Of a stretch of 64,000 nt of DNA, positions 35,301 through 50,000 are shown piece by piece. The translations under genes were made by a program, and so were the position numbers. Below the pieces are notes generated by a model, which ran no database searches, had not been told where the DNA came from, and was given only the letters and a program-made list of their open reading frames with translations. Source of the DNA: Paratinospora sagittata. Its lineage: Eukaryota > Streptophyta > Magnoliopsida > Ranunculales > Menispermaceae. Each line of letters opens with the position of its first letter. Within the stretch, counting starts at the first letter, position 1. The stretch is from positions 24,880,201 to 24,944,200 of the forward strand of contig CM069589.1 in NCBI GenBank assembly GCA_035771175.1, given 5' to 3'.

Positions 35301-38300
35301 GAGAAAAAGTCAATTAGTCGTACAGTTTTATGCTGACTCTGTTATGAATTAATCAAAAGGCGTTGAAAATATTGTTTCTTCATCTTTGCAATGCCTGTCC
35401 AATCTCTCAAATCAGAGTTTGGATGAAAACGTTATGGTTGTTTGAGTGTTTGCTACCCATTAGCCAACGTACTTATTAATCTAATCAGTGATCAAAATTA
35501 AAATAGCCGTAACCATTTCTTTCGAACTATGATTAGAGTTATTCGAAAGGCGTTTGAAATATCGTTTCTTCCTCTTTCCAACGCATTTTCAATCACTCAA
35601 ATCGGAGTCGGGAATAAATTGTTACTGCTATTTGAATGTTTTTTACCCATCAATCAACTTACTTATCGAACAAATCGTGAAGAAAAGTTTAAATAGCCGT
35701 AACTTTTCATCCCGACTTTGATTTGAGTGAATCATAAGGAATTGAAAATGAGTTTTTTTCCTATTTCTAACGCATGTTCAATCACACAATTGGAGTCGGA
35801 ATCAAAAAGTTATGTTATTTTCAAGTTTCACACCGATCATTAAACTTACTTATCGATTGAAACGGTGAGAAAAAGTCAAATTGTCTTACAGTTTAATGCG
35901 GACTCTGTTATGAGTTAATGAAAAGGCGTTGAAAATATTGTTTCTTCATCTTTGCAATGCACGTCCAATCTCTCTAATCAGACTCAGGATGAAAACATTT
36001 TGGCTATTTGAATGTTTGCTACCCATTGGCCAACGTACTTATTAATCTAATCAGTAATCAAAATTCAAATAGCCGTAACCATTTCTTTCGAGCTATGATT
36101 TGAGTTATTTAAAAGGCGTTTGAAATATCGTTTCTTCCTCTTTCAACGCATTTTCAAGCACTCAAATCGGAGTCGGGAACAAAATGTTACTGCTATTCGA
36201 ATCTTTTTGACCGATCAATCAACTTACTTATCGAACAAATCATTAAGAAAAGTTCAAATAGCCGTAAATTTTCATCCCGACTTTGATTCGAGTGATTCAA
36301 AAGGAATTGAAAATGTCTTTTCTTCTTATTTCTAACTCATGTTCAATCACACAATTCGAGTCAGAATCAAAAAGTTGTGGTTATTTTAAAGTTGCACACC
36401 GATCATTAAACTTACTTATCGATTGAAACGGTGAGAAAAAGTCAATTAGTCGTACAATTTTATGCTGACTCTGTTATGAGTTAATCAAAAGGCGTTGAAA
36501 ATATTGTTTCTTCATCTTTGCAATGCATGTCCAATCTCTCAAATCAGAGTTAGGATGAAAACGTTATGGTTGTTTGAATGTTGGATACCCATTAGCCAAC
36601 GTACTTATTAATCTAATCAGTAATCAAAATTAAAATAGCCGTAACCATTTATTTCGAACTATGATTAGAGTTATTCGAAAGGCGTTTGAAATATCGTTTC
36701 TTCCTCTTTCCAACGCATTTTCAATCACTCAAATCGGAGTCGGGAATAAATTGTTACTGCTATTTGAATCTTTTTTACCCATCAATCAACTTACTTATCG
36801 AACAAATCGTGAAGAAAAGTTTAAATAGCCGTAACTTTTCATCCCGACTTTGATTTGAGTGATTCATAAGGAATTGACAATGACTTTTTTTCCTATTTCT
36901 AACGCATGTTCAATCACACAATTGGAGTCGGAATCAAAAAGTTATGTTATTTTCAAGTTTCTCACCGATCATTAAACTTACTTATCGATTGAAACGGTGA
37001 GAGAAAGTCAAATTGTCTTACAGTTTAATGCGGACTCTGTTATGAGTTAATGAAAAGGCGTTGAAAATATTGTTTCTTCATCTTTGCAATGCATGTCCAA
37101 TCTCTCTAATCAGAGTCAGGATGAAAACGTTTTGGCTATTTGAATGTTTGCTACCCATTAGCCAACGTACTTATTAATTTAATCAGTAATCAAAATTCAA
37201 ATAGCCGTAACCATTTCTTTCGAGCTATGATTTGAGTTATTTAGAAGGCGTTTGAAATATCGTATCTTCCTCTTTCAACGCATGTTCAATCACTCAAATC
37301 GGAGTTGGGAATATAATGTTACTGCTATTCGAATCTTTTTGACCGATCAATCAACTTACTTATCGAACAAATCAAGAAGAAAAGTTCGATTAGCCGTAAC
37401 TTTTCATCCCGACTTTGATTCGAGTGATTCAAAAGGAACTGAAAATGTCTTTTCTTCTTATTTCTAACGCATGTTCAATCACACAATTCGAGTCGGAATC
37501 AAAAAGTTGTGGTTATTTTAAAGTTGCACACCGATCATTTAACTTACTTATCGATTGAATCGGTAAGAAAAAGTCAAATAGTCTTAGAGTTTAATGCTGA
37601 CCCTGTTATGGGTTAATCAAAAGGCGTTGAAAATTTTGTTTCTTCATCTTTCCAATGCATGTCCAATCTCTCAAATCAGAGTCAGGATGAAAACGTTATG
37701 GCTATTTGAATGTTTGCTATCCATTGGCCAACATACTTATTAATCTAATCAGTAATCAAAATTCAAATAGTCGTAACCATTTCTTTCGAACTATGATTAG
37801 GGTTATTTAAAAGGCGTTTGAAATATTGTTTCTTCCTCTTTCCAATGCATTTTCAATCACTCAAATCGGAGTCGAGAATAAATTGTTACTGCTATTTGAA
37901 TGTTTTTAACCGATCAATCAACTTACTTATCGAACAAATCAAGAAGAAAAGTTCGAATAGCCGTAACTTTTCATCCAGACTTTGATTTGAGTGATTCATA
38001 AGGAATTGAAAATGTCTTTTTTTTTCCTATTTCTAACGCATGTTCAATCACACAATTGGAGTCGGAATCAAAAAGTTATGGTTATTTTAAAGTTTCACAC
38101 CGATTATTAAACTTACTTATCGATTGAATCGGTAAGAACAAGTCAAATAGTCTTAGAGTTTAATGCATACTCTGTTATGAGTTAATGAAAAGGCATTGAA
38201 ATATCGTTTCTCCCCCTTTCAATGCATTTTCAAACACTCAAATCGGAGTCGGGAATACATTGTTACTGCTATTTGAATCTTTTTTACCCATCAATCAACT

Positions 38301-41300
38301 TACTTATCGAACAAATCGCGAAGAAAAGTTTAAATAGCCGTAACTTTTCATCCCGACTTTGATTTGAGTGATTCATAAGGAATTGAAAATGTCTTTTTTT
38401 CCTATTTCTAACGCATGTTCAATCACATAAAATGGAGTCAGAATAAAAAAGTTATGGTTATTTTAAAGTTTCATACCATTCATTCAACTTACTTATCGAT
38501 TGAATCGGTAAGAAAAAGTCAAATATTCTTAGAGTTTAATGCTGACTCTGTTATGGGTTAATCAAAAGGCGATGAAAATTTTGTTTCTTCATCTTTCCAA
38601 TGCAAGTCCAATCTCTCAAAAAAGAGTCAGGATGAAAACGTTATGGCTATTTGAATGTTTGCTACCCATTAGCCAACGTACTTATTAATCTAATCAGTAA
38701 TCAAAATTCAAATAGCCGTAACCATTTCTTTCGAGCTATGATTTGAGTTATTTAAAAGGCGTTTGAAATATCGTTTCTTCCTCTTTCAACGCATTTTCAA
38801 TCACTCAAATCGGAGTCGGGAATAAAATGTTACTGCTATTCGAATCTTTTTGACCGATCAATCAACTTACTTATCGAACAAATCGTTAAGAAAAGTTCAA
38901 ATAGCCGTAAATTTTCATCCCGACTTTGATTCGAGTGATTCAAAAGGAATTGAAAATGTCTTTTCTTCTTATTTCCAACGCATGTTCAATCACACAATTC
39001 GAGTCAGAATCAAAAAGTTGTGGTTATTTTAAAGTTGCACACCGAACATTAAACTTACTTATCGATTGAAACGATGAGAAAAAGTCAATTAGTCGTACAG
39101 TTTTATGCTGACTCTGTTATGAATTAATCAAAAGGCGTTGAAAATATTGTTTCTTCATCTTTGCAATGCCTGTCCAATCTCTCAAATCAGAGTTTGGATG
39201 AAAACGTTATGGTTGTTTGAGTGTTTGCTACCCATTAGCCAACGTACTTATTAATCTAATCAGTGATCAAAATTAAAATAGCCGTAACCATTTCTTTCGA
39301 ACTATGATTAGAGTTATTCGAAAGGCGTTTGAAATATCGTTTCTTCCTCTTTCCAACGCATTTTCAATCACTCAAATCGGAGTCGGGAATAAATTGTTAC
39401 TGCTATTTGAATGTTTTTTACCCATCAATCAACTTACTTATCGAACAAATCGTGAAGAAAAGTTTAAATAGCCGTAACTTTTCATCCCGACTTTGATTTG
39501 AGTGAATCATAAGGAATTGAAAATGAGTTTTTTTCCTATTTCTAACGCATGTTCAATCACACAATTGGAGTCGGAATCAAAAAGTTATGTTATTTTCAAG
39601 TTTCACACCGATCATTAAACTTACTTATCGATTGAAACGGTGAGAAAAAGTCAAATTGTCTTACAGTTTAATGCGGACTCTGTTATGAGTTAATGAAAAG
39701 GCGTTGAAAATATTGTTTCTTCATCTTTGCAATGCACGTCCAATCTCTCTAATCAGACTCAGGATGAAAACATTTTGGCTATTTGAATGTTTGCTACCCA
39801 TTGGCCAACGTACTTATTTTTCTAATCAGTAATCAAAATTCAAATAGCCGTAACCATTTCTTTCGAGCTATGATTTGAGTTATTTAAAAGGCGTTTGAAA
39901 TATCGTTTCTTCCTCTTTCAACGCATTTTCAAGCACTCAAATCGGAGTCGGGAACAAAATGTTACTGCTATTCGAATCTTTTTGACCGATCAATCAACTT
40001 ACTTATCGAACAAATCATTAAGAAAAGTTCAAATAGCCGTAAATTTTCATCCCGACTTTGATTCGAGTGATTCAAAAGGAATTGAAAATGTCTTTTCTTC
40101 TTATTTCTAACTCATGTTCAATCACACAATTCGAGTCAGAATCAAAAAGTTGTGGTTATTTTAAAGTTGCACACCGATCATTAAACTTACTTATCGATTG
40201 AAACGGTGAGAAAAAGTCAATTAGTCGTACAATTTTATGCTGACTCTGTTATGAGTTAATCAAAAGGCGTTGAAAATATTGTTTCTTCATCTTTGCAATG
40301 CATGTCCAATCTCTCAAATCAGAGTTAGGATGAAAACGTTATGGTTGTTTGAATGTTGGATACCCATTAGCCAACGTACTTATTAATCTAATCAGTAATC
40401 AAAATTAAAATAGCCGTAACCATTTATTTCGAACTATGATTAGAGTTATTCGAAAGGCGTTTGAAATATCGTTTCTTCCTCTTTCCAACGCATTTTCAAT
40501 CACTCAAATCGGAGTCGGGAATAAATTGTTACTGCTATTTGAATCTTTTTTACCCATCAATCAACTTACTTATCGAACAAATCGTGAAGAAAAGTTTAAA
40601 TAGCCGTAACTTTTCATCCCGACTTTGATTTGAGTGATTCATAAGGAATTGACAATGACTTTTTTTCCTATTTCTAACGCATGTTCAATCACACAATTGG
40701 AGTCGGAATCAAAAAGTTATGTTATTTTCAAGTTTCACACCGATCATTAAACTTACTTATCGATTGAAACGGTGAGAGAAAGTCAAATTGTCTTACAGTT
40801 TAATGCGGACTCTGTTATGAGTTAATGAAAATGCGTTGAAAATATTGTTTCTTCATCTTTGCAATGCATGTCCAATCTCTCTAATCAGAGTCAGGATGAA
40901 AACGTTTTGGCTATTTGAATGTTTGCTACCCATTAGCCAACGTACTTATTAATTTAATCAGTAATCAAAATTCAAATAGCCGTAACCATTTCTTTCGAGC
41001 TATGATTTGAGTTATTTAGAAGGCGTTTGAAATATCGTATCTTCCTCTTTCAACGCATTTTCAATCACTCAAATCGGAGTCGGGAATATAATGTTACTGC
41101 TATTCGAATCTTTTTGACCGATCAATCAACTTACTTATCGAACAAATCAAGAAGAAAAGTTCGATTAGCCGTAACTTTTCATCCCGACTTTGATTCGAGT
41201 GATTCAAAAGGAACTGAAAATGTCTTTTCTTCTTATTTCTAACGCATGTTCAATCACACAATTCGAGTCGGAATCAAAAAGTTGTGGTTATTTTAAAGTT

Positions 41301-44080
41301 GCACACCGATCATTTAACTTACTTATCGATTGAATCGGTAAGAAAAAGTCAAATAGTCTTAGAGTTTAATGCTGACCCTGTTATGGGTTAATCAAAAGGC
41401 GTTGAAAATTTTGTTTCTTCATCTTTCCAATGCATGTCCAATCTCTCAAATCAGAGTCAGGATGAAAACGTTATGGCTATTTGAATGTTTGCTATCCATT
41501 GGCCAACATACTTATTAATCTAATCAGTAATCAAAATTCAAATAGTCGTAACCATTTCTTTCGAACTATGATTAGGGTTATTTAAAAGGCGTTTGAAATA
41601 TTGTTTCTTCCTCTTTCCAATGCATTTTCAATCACTCAAATCGGAGTCGAGAATAAATTCTTACTGCTATTTGAATGTTTTTAACCGATCAATCAACTTA
41701 CTTATCGAACAAATCAAGAAGAAAAGTTCGAATAGCCGTAACTTTTCATCCAGACTTTGATTTGAGTGATTCATAAGGAATTGAAAATGTCTTTTTTTTT
41801 CCTATTTCTAACGCATGTTCAATCACACAATTGGAGTCGGAATCAAAAAGTTATGGTTATTTTAAAGTTTCACACCGATCATTAAACTTACTTATCGATT
41901 GAATCGGTAAGAACAAGTCAAGGAGTCTTAGAGTTTAATGCATACTCTGTTATGAGTTAATGAAAAGGCATTGAAATATCGTTTCTCCCCCTTTCAATGC
42001 ATTTTCAAACACTCAAATCGGAGTCGGGAATACATTGTTACTGCTATTTGAATCTTTTTTACCCATCAATCAACTTACTTATCGAACAAATCGCGAAGAA
42101 AAGTTTAAATAGCCGTAACTTTTCATCCCGACTTTGATTTGAGTGATTCATAAGGAATTGAAAATGTCTTTTTTTCCTATTTCTAACGCATGTTCAATCA
42201 CATAAAATGGAGTCAGAATAAAAAAGTTATGGTTATTTTAAAGTTTCATACCATTCATTCAACTTACTTATCGATTGAATCGGTAAGAAAAAGTCAAATA
42301 TTCTTAGAGTTTAATGCTGACTCTGTTATGGGTTAATCAAAAGGCGATGAAAATTTTGTTTCTTCATCTTTCCAATGCAAGTCCAATCTCTCAAAAAAGA
42401 GTCAGGATGAAAACGTTATGGCTATTTGAATGTTTGCTACCCATTAGCCAACGTACTTATTAATCTAATCAGTAATCAAAATTCAAATAGCCGTAACCAT
42501 TTCTTTCGAGCTATGATTTGAGTTATTTAAAAGGCGTTTGAAATATCGTTTCTTCCTCTTTCAACGCATTTTCAATCACTCAAATCGGAGTCGGGAATAA
42601 AATGTTACTGCTATTCGAATCTTTTTGACCGATCAATCAACTTACTTATCGAACAAATCAAGAAGAAAAGTTCGATTAGCCGTAACTTTTCATCCCGACT
42701 TTGATTCGAGTGATTCAAAAGGAACTGAAAATGTCTTTTCTTCTTATTTCTAACGCATGTTCAATCACACAATTCGAGTCGGAATCAAAAAGTTGTGGTT
42801 ATTTTAAAGTTGCACACCGATCATTAAACTTACTTATCGATTGAATCGGTAAGAAAAAGTCAATTAGTCGTACAGTTTTATGCTGACTCTGTTATGAATT
42901 AAGCAAAAGGCGTTGAAAATATTGTTTCTTCATCTTTGCAATGCATGTCCAATCTCTTAAATCAGAGTTTGGATGAAAACGTTATGGTTGTTTGAATGTT
43001 TGCTACCCATTAGCCAACGTACTTATTAATCTACTCAGTGATCAAAATTAAAATAGCCGTAACCATTTCTTTCGAACTATGATTAGAGTTATTCGAAAGG
43101 CGTTTGAAATATCGTTTCTTCCTCTTTCCAACGCATTTTCAATCACTCAAATCGGAGTCGGGAATAAATTGTTACTGCTATTTGAATGTTTTTTACCGAT
43201 CAATCAACTTACTTATCGAACAAATCGTGAAGAAAAGTTTAAATAGCCGTAACTTTTCATCCCGACTTTGATTTGAGTGATTCATAAGGAATTGAAAATG
43301 AGTTTTTTTCCTATTTCTAACGCATGTTCAATCACACAATTGGAGTCGGAATCAAAAAGTTATGTTATTTTCAAGTTTCACACCGATCAATAAACTTACT
43401 TAACGATTGAAACGGTGAGAAAAAGTCAAATTGTCTTACAGTTTAATGCGGACTCTGTTACGAGTTGATGAAAAGGCGTTGAAAATATTGCTTCTTCATC
43501 TTTGCAATGCACGTCCAATCTCTCTAATCAGACTCAGGATGAAAACGTTTTGGCTATTTGAATGTTTGCTACCCATTGGCCAACGTACTTATTAATCTAA
43601 TCAGTAATCAAAGTTCAAATAGCCGTAACCATTTCTTTCGAGCTATGATTTGAGTTATTTAAAAGGCGTTTGAAATATCGTTTCTTCCTCTTTCAACGCA
43701 TTTTCAAGCACTCAAATCGGAGTCGGGAACAAAATGTTACTGCTATTCGAATCTTTTTGACCGATCAATCAACTTACTTATCGAACAAATCGTTAAGAAA
43801 AGTTCAAATAGCCGTAAATTTTCATCCCGACTTTGATTCGAGTGATTCAAAAGGAATTGAAAATGTCTTTTCTTCTTATTTCTAACTCATGTTCAATCAC
43901 ACAATTCGAGTCAGAATCAAAAAGTTGTGGTTATTTTAAAGTTGCACACCGATCATTAAACTTACTTATCGATTGAAACGGTGAGAAAAAGTCAATTAGT
44001 CGTACAATTTTATGCTGACTCTGTTATGAGTTAATCAAAAGGCGTTGAAAATATTGTTTCTTCATCTTTGCAATGCATGT
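32400..44080 (+). repeat. Three copies of a 3775-bp (20-monomer) unit
   Basis: Many rare marks recur exactly 3775 bp apart. The chimeric monomer box ttgaaatatcgtttctcccc is at 34421, 38196 and 41971, gaattgacaatgac is at about 33102 and 36877, and gaatgttggatacc is near 32803, 36578 and 40353. The unit equals six trimers plus one chimeric C/A monomer and one B. The second and third copies are nearly identical, while the first is slightly more diverged. Borders are approximate, and the last copy blends into the 3209-bp series near 42.65 kb. Confidence 0.85.
34310..34486 (+). repeat. Chimeric C/A monomer, first of seven (177 bp)
   Basis: The monomer starts as class C (gttatggttattttaaag, gagtttaatgcatactc) and switches to class A inside the shared aaaggc.ttgaaa stretch, ending A-like (atttcaaacactcaaatcgg, gtcgggaat). 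The next monomer is a B. The expected C-A pair has thus been fused into one monomer. The same box recurs at 38196, 41971, 45180, 48389, 51598 and 54210. It marks one ancestral out-of-register crossover that was then copied. Confidence 0.88.
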
Positions 44081-47000
44081 CCAATCTCTCAAATCAGGGT
44101 GAGGATGAGAACGTTATGGATGTTTGAATGTTTACTACCCATTAGCCAACGTACTTATTAATCTAATCAGTAATCAAAATTAAAATAGCCGTAACCATTT
44201 CTTTCGAAGTATGATTAGAGTTATTCAAAATGGGTTTGAAATATCGTTTCTTCCTCTTTCCAACGCATTTTCAATCACTCAAATCGGAGTCGGGAATAAA
44301 TTGTTACTGCTATTTGAATGTTTTTTACCGATCAATCAACTTACTTATCGAACAAATCAAGAAGAAAAGTTCGAATAGCCGTAACTTTTCATCCCAACTT
44401 TGATTCGAGTGATTCAAAAGGAATTGAAAATGTCTTTTCTTCTTATTTCTAACGCATGTTCAATCACACAATTCGAGTCGGAATCAAAAAGTTGTGGATA
44501 TTTTAAAGTTGCACACCGATCATTAAACTTACTTATCGATTGAATCGGTAAGAAAAAGTTAAATAGTCTTAGAGTTTAATGCTGACTCTGTTATGGGTTA
44601 ATCAAAAGGCGTTGAAAATTTTGTTTCTTCATCTTTCCAATGCATGTCCAATCTCTCAAATCAGAGTCAGGATGAAAACGTTATGGCTATTTGAATGTTT
44701 GCTATCCATTGGCCAACATACTTATTAATCTAATTAGTAATCAAAATTCAAATAGTCGTAACCATTTCTTTCGAACTATGATTGGAGTTATTTAAAAGGC
44801 GTTTGAAATATCGTTTCTTCCTCTTTCCAATGCGTTTTCAATCACTCAAATCGGAGTCGGGAATAAATTGTTACTGCTATTTGAATGTTTTTAACCGATC
44901 AATCAACTTACTTATCGAACAAATCAAGAAGAAAAGCTCGAATAGTCGTAACTTTTCATCCCGACTTTGATTTGAGTGATTCATAAGGAATTGAAAATGT
45001 CTTTTTTTTCCTATTTCTAACGCATGTTCAATCACACAATTGGAGTCGGAATCAAAAAGTTATGGTTATTTTAAAGTTTCACACCGATCATTAAACTTAC
45101 TTATCGATTGAATCGGTAAGAACTAGTCAAATAGTCTTAGAGTTTAATGCATACTCTGTTATGAGTTAATGAAAAGGCGTTGAAATATCGTTTCTCCCCC
45201 TTTCAATGCATTTTCAAACACTCAAATCGGAGTCGGGAATACATTGTTACTGCTATTTGAATCTTTTTTACCCATCAATCAACTTACTTATCGAACAAAT
45301 CGCGAAAAAAAGTTTAAATAGCCGTAACTTTTCATCCCGACTTTGATTTGAGTGATTCATAAGGAATTGAAAATGTCTTTTTTTCCTATTTCTAACGCAT
45401 GTTCAATCACACAAAATGGAGTCAGAATAAAAAAGTTATGGTTATTTTAAAGTTTCATACCATTCATTCAACTTACTTATCGATTGAATCGGTAAGAAAA
45501 AGTCAAATATTCTTAGAGTTTAATGCTGACTCTGTTATGGGTTAATCAAAAGGCGATGAAAATTTTGTTTCTTCATCTTTCCAATGCAAGTCCAATCTCT
45601 CAAATAAGAGTCAGGATGAAAACGTTATGGCTATTTGAATGTTTGCTACCCATTAGCCAACGTACTTATTAATCTAATCAGTAATCAAAATTCAAATAGC
45701 CGTAACCATTTCTTTCGAGCTATGATTTGAGTTATTTAAAAGGCGTTTGAAATATCGTTTCTTCCTCTTTCAACGCATTTTCAATCACTCAAATCGGAGT
45801 CGGGAATAAAATGTTACTGCTATTCGAATCTTTTTGACCGATCAATCAACTTACTTATCGAACAAATCGTTAAGAAAAGTTCAAATAGCCGTAAATTTTC
45901 ATCCCGACTTTGATTCGAGTGATTCAAAAGGAATTGAAAATGTCTTTTCTTCTTATTTCCAACGCATGTTCAATCTCACAATTCGAGTCAGAATCAAAAA
46001 GTTGTGGTTATTTTAAAGTTGCACACCGAACATTAAACTTACTTATCGATTGAAACGATGAGAAAAAGTCAATTAGTCGTACAGTTTTATGCTGACTCTG
46101 TTATGAATTAATCAAAAGGCGTTGAAAATATTGTTTCTTCATCTTTGCAATGCATGTCCAATCTCTCAAATCAGAGTTTGGATGAAAACGTTATGGTTGT
46201 TTGAATGTTTGCTACCCATTAGCCAACGTACTTATTAATCTAATCAGTGATCAAAATTAAAATAGCCGTAACCATTTCTTTCGAACTATGATTAGAGTTA
46301 TTCGAAAGGCGTTTGAAATATCGTTTCTTCCTCTTTCCAACGCATTTTCAATCACTCAAATCGGAGTCGGGAATAAATTGTTACTGCTATTTGAATGTTT
46401 TTTACCGATCAATCAACTTACTTATCGAACAAATCGTGAAGAAAAGTTTAAATAGCCGTAACTTTTCATCCCGACTTTGATTTGAGTGATTCATAAGGAA
46501 TTGAAAATGAGTTTTTTTCCTATTTCTAACGCATGTTCAATCACACAATTGGAGTCGGAATCAAAAAGTTATGTTATTTTCAAGTTTCACACCGATCATT
46601 AAACTTGCTTATCGATTGAAACGGTGAGAAAAAGTCAAATTGTCTTACAGTTTAATGCGGACTCTGTTATGAGTTGATGAAAAGGCGTTGAAAATATTGT
46701 TTCTTCATCTTTGCAATGCACGTCCAATCTCTCTAATCAGACTCAAGATGAAAACTTTTTGGCTATTTGAATGTTTGCTACCCATTGGCCAACGTACTTA
46801 TTAATCTAATCAGTAATCAAAATTCAAATAGCCGTAACCATTTCTTTCGAGCTATGATTTGAGTTATTTAAAAGGCGTTCGAAATATCGTTTCTTCCTCT
46901 TTCAACGCATTTTCAAGCACTCAAATCGGAGTCGGGAACAAAATGTTACTGCTATTCGAATCTTTTTGACCGATCAATCAACTTACTTATCGAACAAATC

Positions 47001-50000
47001 GTTAAGAAAAGTTCAAATAGCCGTAAATTTTCATCCCGACTTTGATTCGAGTGATTCAAAAGGAATTGAAAATGTCTTTTCTTCTTATTTCTAACTCATG
47101 TTCAATCACACAATTCGAGTCAGAATCAAAAAGTTGTGGTTATTTTAAAGTTGCACACCGATCATTAAACTTACTTATCGATTGAAACGGTGAGAAAAAG
47201 TCAATTAGTCGTACAATTTTATGCTGACTCTGTTATGAGTTAATCAAAAGGCGTTGAAAATATTGTTTCTTCATCTTTGCAATGCATGTCCAATCTCTCA
47301 AATCAGGGTGAGGATGAGAACGTTATGGATGTTTGAATGTTTACTACCCATTAGCCAACGTACTTATTAATCTAATCAGTAATCAAAATTAAAATAGCCG
47401 TAACCATTTCTTTCGAAGTATGATTAGAGTTATTCAAAATGGGTTTGAAATATCGTTTCTTCCTCTTTCCTACGCATTTTCAATCACTCAAATCGGAGTC
47501 GGGAATAAATTGTTACTGCTATTTGAATGTTTTTTACCGATCAATCAACTTACTTATCGAACAAATCAAGAAGAAAAGTTCGAATAGCCGTAACTTTTCA
47601 TCCCAACTTTGATTCGAGTGATTCAAAAGAAATTGAAAATGTCTTTTCTTCTTATTTCTAACGCATGTTCAATCACACAATTCGAGTCGGAATCAAAAAG
47701 TTGTGGATATTTTAAAGTTGCACACCGATCATTAAACTTACTTATCGATTGAATCGGTAAGAAAAAGTTAAATAGTCTTAGAGTTTAATGCTGACTCTGT
47801 TATGGGTTAATCAAAAGGCGTTGAAAATTTTGTTTCTTCATCTTTCCAATGCATGTCCAATCTCTCAAATCAGAGTCAGGATGAAAACGTTATGGCTATT
47901 TGAATGTTTGCTATCCATTGGCCAACATACTTATTAATCTAATTAGTAGTCAAAATTCAAATAGTCGTAACCATTTCTTTCGAACTATGATTGGAGTTAT
48001 TTAAAAGGCGTTTGAAATATCGTTTCTTCCTCTTTCCAATGCGTTTTCAATCACTCAAATCGGAGTCGGGAATAAATTGTTACTGCTATTTGAATGTTTT
48101 TAACCGATCAATCAACTTACTTATCAAACAAATCAAGAAGAAAAGCTCGAATAGTCGTAACTTTTCATCCCGACTTTGATTTGAGTGATTCATAAGGAAT
48201 TGAAAATGTCTTTTTTTTCCTATTTCTAACGCATGTTCAATCACACAATTGGAGTCGGAATCAAAAAGTTATGGTTATTTTAAAGTTTCACACCGATCAT
48301 TAAACTTACTTATCGATTGAATCGGTAAGAACTAGTCAAATAGTCTTAGAGTTTAATGCATACTCTGTTATGAGTTAATGAAAAGGCGTTGAAATATCGT
48401 TTCTCCCCCTTTCAATGCATTTTCAAACACTCAAAGCGGAGTCGGGAATACATTGTTACTGCTATTTGAATCTTTTTTACCCATCAATCAACTTACTTAT
48501 CGAACAAATCGCGAAAAAAAGTTTAAATAGCCGTAACTTTTCATCCCGACTTTGATTTGAGTGATTCATAAGGAATTGAAAATGTCTTTTTTTCCTATTT
48601 CTAACGCATGTTCAATCACACAAAATGGAGTCAGAATAAAAAAGTTATGGTTATTTTAAAGTTTCATACCATTCATTCAACTTACTTATCGATTGAATCG
48701 GTAAGAAAAAGTCAAATATTCTTAGAGTTTAATGCTGACTCTGTTATGGGTTAATCAAAAGGCGATGAAAATTTTGTTTCTTCATCTTTCCAATGCAAGT
48801 CCAATCTCTCAAATAAGAGTCAGGATGAAAACGTTATGGCTATTTGAATGTTTGCTACCCATTAGCCAACGTACTTATTAATCTAATCAGTAATCAAAAT
48901 TCAAATAGCCGTATCCATTTCTTTCGAGCTATGATTTGAGTTATTTAAAAGGCGTTTGAAATATCGTTTCTTCCTCTTTCAACGCATTTTCAATCACTCA
49001 AATCGGAGTCGGGAATAAAATGTTACTGCTATTCGAATCTTTTTGACCGATCAATCAACTTACTGATCGAACAAATCGTTTAGAAAAGTTCAAATAGCTG
49101 TAACTTTTCATCCCAACTTTGATTCGAGTGATTCAAAAGGAATTGAAAATGTCTTTTCTTCTTATTTCCAACGCATGTTCAATCACACAATTCGCGTCAG
49201 AATCAAAAAGTTGTGGTTATTTTAAAGTTGCACACCGAACATTAAACTTACTTATCGATTGAAACGATGAGAAAAAGTCAATTAGTCATACAGTTTTATG
49301 CTGACTCTGTTATGAATTAATCAAAAGGCGTTGAAAATATTGTTTCTTCATCTTTGCAATGCATGTCCAATCTCTCAAATCAGAGTTTGGATGAAAACGT
49401 TATGGTTGTTTGAATGTTTGCTACCCATTAGCCAACGTACTTATTAATCTAATCAGTGATCAAAATTAAAATAGCCGTAACCATTTCTTTCGAACTATGA
49501 TTAGAGTTATTCGAAAGGCGTTTGAAATATCGTTTCTTCCTCTTTCCAACGCATTTTCAATCACTCAAATCGGAGTCGGGAATAAATTGTTACTGCTATT
49601 TGAATGTTTTTTACCGATCAATCAACTTACTTATCGAACAAATCGTGAAGAAAAGTTTAAATAGCCGTAACTTTTCATCCCGACTTTGATTTGAGTGATT
49701 CATAAGGAATTGAAAATGAGTTTTTTTCCAATTTCTAACGCATGTTCAATCACACAATTGGAGTCGGAATCAAAAAGTTATGTTATTTTCAAGTTTCACA
49801 CCGATCATTAAACTTACTTATCGATTGAAACGGTGAGAAAAAGTCAAATTGTCGTACAGTTTAATGCGGACTCTGTTATGAGTTGATGAAAAGGCGTTGA
49901 AAATATTGTTTCTTCATCTTTGCAATGCACGTCCAATCTCTCTAATCAGACTCAAGATGAAAACGTTTTGGCTATTTGAATGTTTGCTACCCATTGGCCA